In this document: piece after piece, positions 13,435-13,628 of the stretch
How the letters are laid out: each line of letters begins with the position of its first letter
Position numbering within the stretch: the first letter of the stretch is position 1
The notes under the pieces: generated by a model
The model's input: only the letters and a program-made list of their open reading frames with translations
What the model was told of the DNA's origin: nothing
Database searches by the model: none
Translations under genes and position numbers: made by a program
Assembly (NCBI GenBank): GCA_965653335.1
Contig: CBFGZU010000051.1
Location: forward strand, 1 to 13,628
Origin: Pseudolysinimonas_A sp965653335
Lineage (GTDB): Bacteria > Actinomycetota > Actinomycetes > Actinomycetales > Microbacteriaceae
DNA length: 13,628 nucleotides
Direction: 5' to 3'

Positions 13435-13628
13435 GACCGCGCCCCCGTGAGATCGGCGAGCCGAAGACCGACCATCGTCTCCCGTCGCTGGTAGGCGGGT
13501 GACGGGGGAATCGGGATGTGCAACGGCAGGGCGAATACCGTCGCCCCCGCCGCGACGGCCGACGCGACACCGGGTTCGGAATCCTCGAGCGCGACGCACG
13601 CCGCGATGTCGACGCCGAGACGATCGGC
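13431..13628 (-). CDS. HAD family phosphatase, 3' end only
   Basis: Only the last 65 codons are in the window. The frame enters at 13628 and ends with TGA at 13431-13433. The visible part contains ALEDSEPGVASAVAAGATVF. This is motif IV of beta-phosphoglucomutase-like HAD hydrolases, with the metal-binding acidic pair E-D. The catalytic aspartate (motif I) and cap are outside the window, so the substrate is unknown. The C-terminal tail is Pro-rich (PLHIPIPPSPAYQ) and ends with a helix-like MVGLRLADLTG, typical for this subgroup. The stop shares ATGA with the trmI start, so it heads or belongs to the same operon. Confidence 0.85.
   Translation of the reverse strand, partial: ADRLGVDIAACVALEDSEPGVASAVAAGATVFALPLHIPIPPSPAYQRRETMVGLRLADLTGARS

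Noticed and set aside
12433..13494. A 353-codon plus-strand open frame opposite trmI
   Set aside because: His/Arg/Asp-rich shadow of the methyltransferase, and it crosses the trmI-HAD boundary.
13435..13599. N-terminal extension of trmI
   Set aside because: The region encodes the conserved HAD C-terminus in another frame, and the ATG at 13434 overlaps the HAD stop.
1..13628. CRISPR array, tRNA, rRNA, insertion sequence, phage or toxin-antitoxin genes
   Set aside because: No direct-repeat array, no cloverleaf, no transposase or integrase motifs and no compositional break were found by reading either strand.

Overview
This is a high-GC chromosomal segment (about two thirds G+C by eye) from an actinobacterium. 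Gene content and order point to the family Microbacteriaceae or a close relative. The pointers are rbpA, pafB-pafC, tatA-tatC and helY in the usual actinobacterial order, a free-standing lnt, many GTG starts, and leaderless-looking promoters. It reads as conserved housekeeping DNA: I see no mobile element, CRISPR array, RNA gene or phage gene. The genus assignment is open.

Layout. Positions 1-203 hold the 3' end of a RibD-C/dihydrofolate-reductase-like gene (+). It overlaps tail to tail with a Nudix hydrolase (-), which follows an SDR oxidoreductase (-). From about 1430 a short divergent promoter region separates the SDR gene from a rightward operon: NfeD-like membrane protein, SPFH/stomatin-like protein and a glycerophosphodiester phosphodiesterase. 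A hairpin and an intergenic promoter region (about 3624-3794) precede rbpA, whose product binds RNA polymerase and sigma factors. The promoter region carries a good match to a SigR/SigH-type thiol-stress promoter.

From 4209 to the right edge everything is on the minus strand in one tight gene chain. In transcription order it is: HAD phosphatase (partial), trmI (tRNA m1A58 methyltransferase), an FKBP-like lipoprotein, pafB, pafC, a 62-nt gap, tatA, tatC, helY and lnt. Several neighbours share 4-nt ATGA/GTGA start-stop overlaps, so translational coupling is likely. Functionally the chain combines tRNA modification, a DNA-damage regulator (PafBC), Tat export, an RNA helicase and lipoprotein N-acylation. 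The FKBP lipoprotein encoded here is itself a plausible Lnt substrate.

The most informative point is an absence. In mycobacteria trmI and pafBC flank the Pup-proteasome genes (mpa/arc, dop, pup, prcB, prcA, pafA). Here only the FKBP-like lipoprotein gene lies between trmI and pafB, so the window looks like a proteasome locus after loss of the proteasome. I do not find a convincing undescribed system. The better leads are this scar, the SigR-type rbpA promoter, paired leaderless promoters at 1429-1463, degenerate tandem FKBP domains, an SDR without the usual YxxxK motif, a TatC lacking the usual fourth-helix glutamate, and an over-represented GGATGC word.
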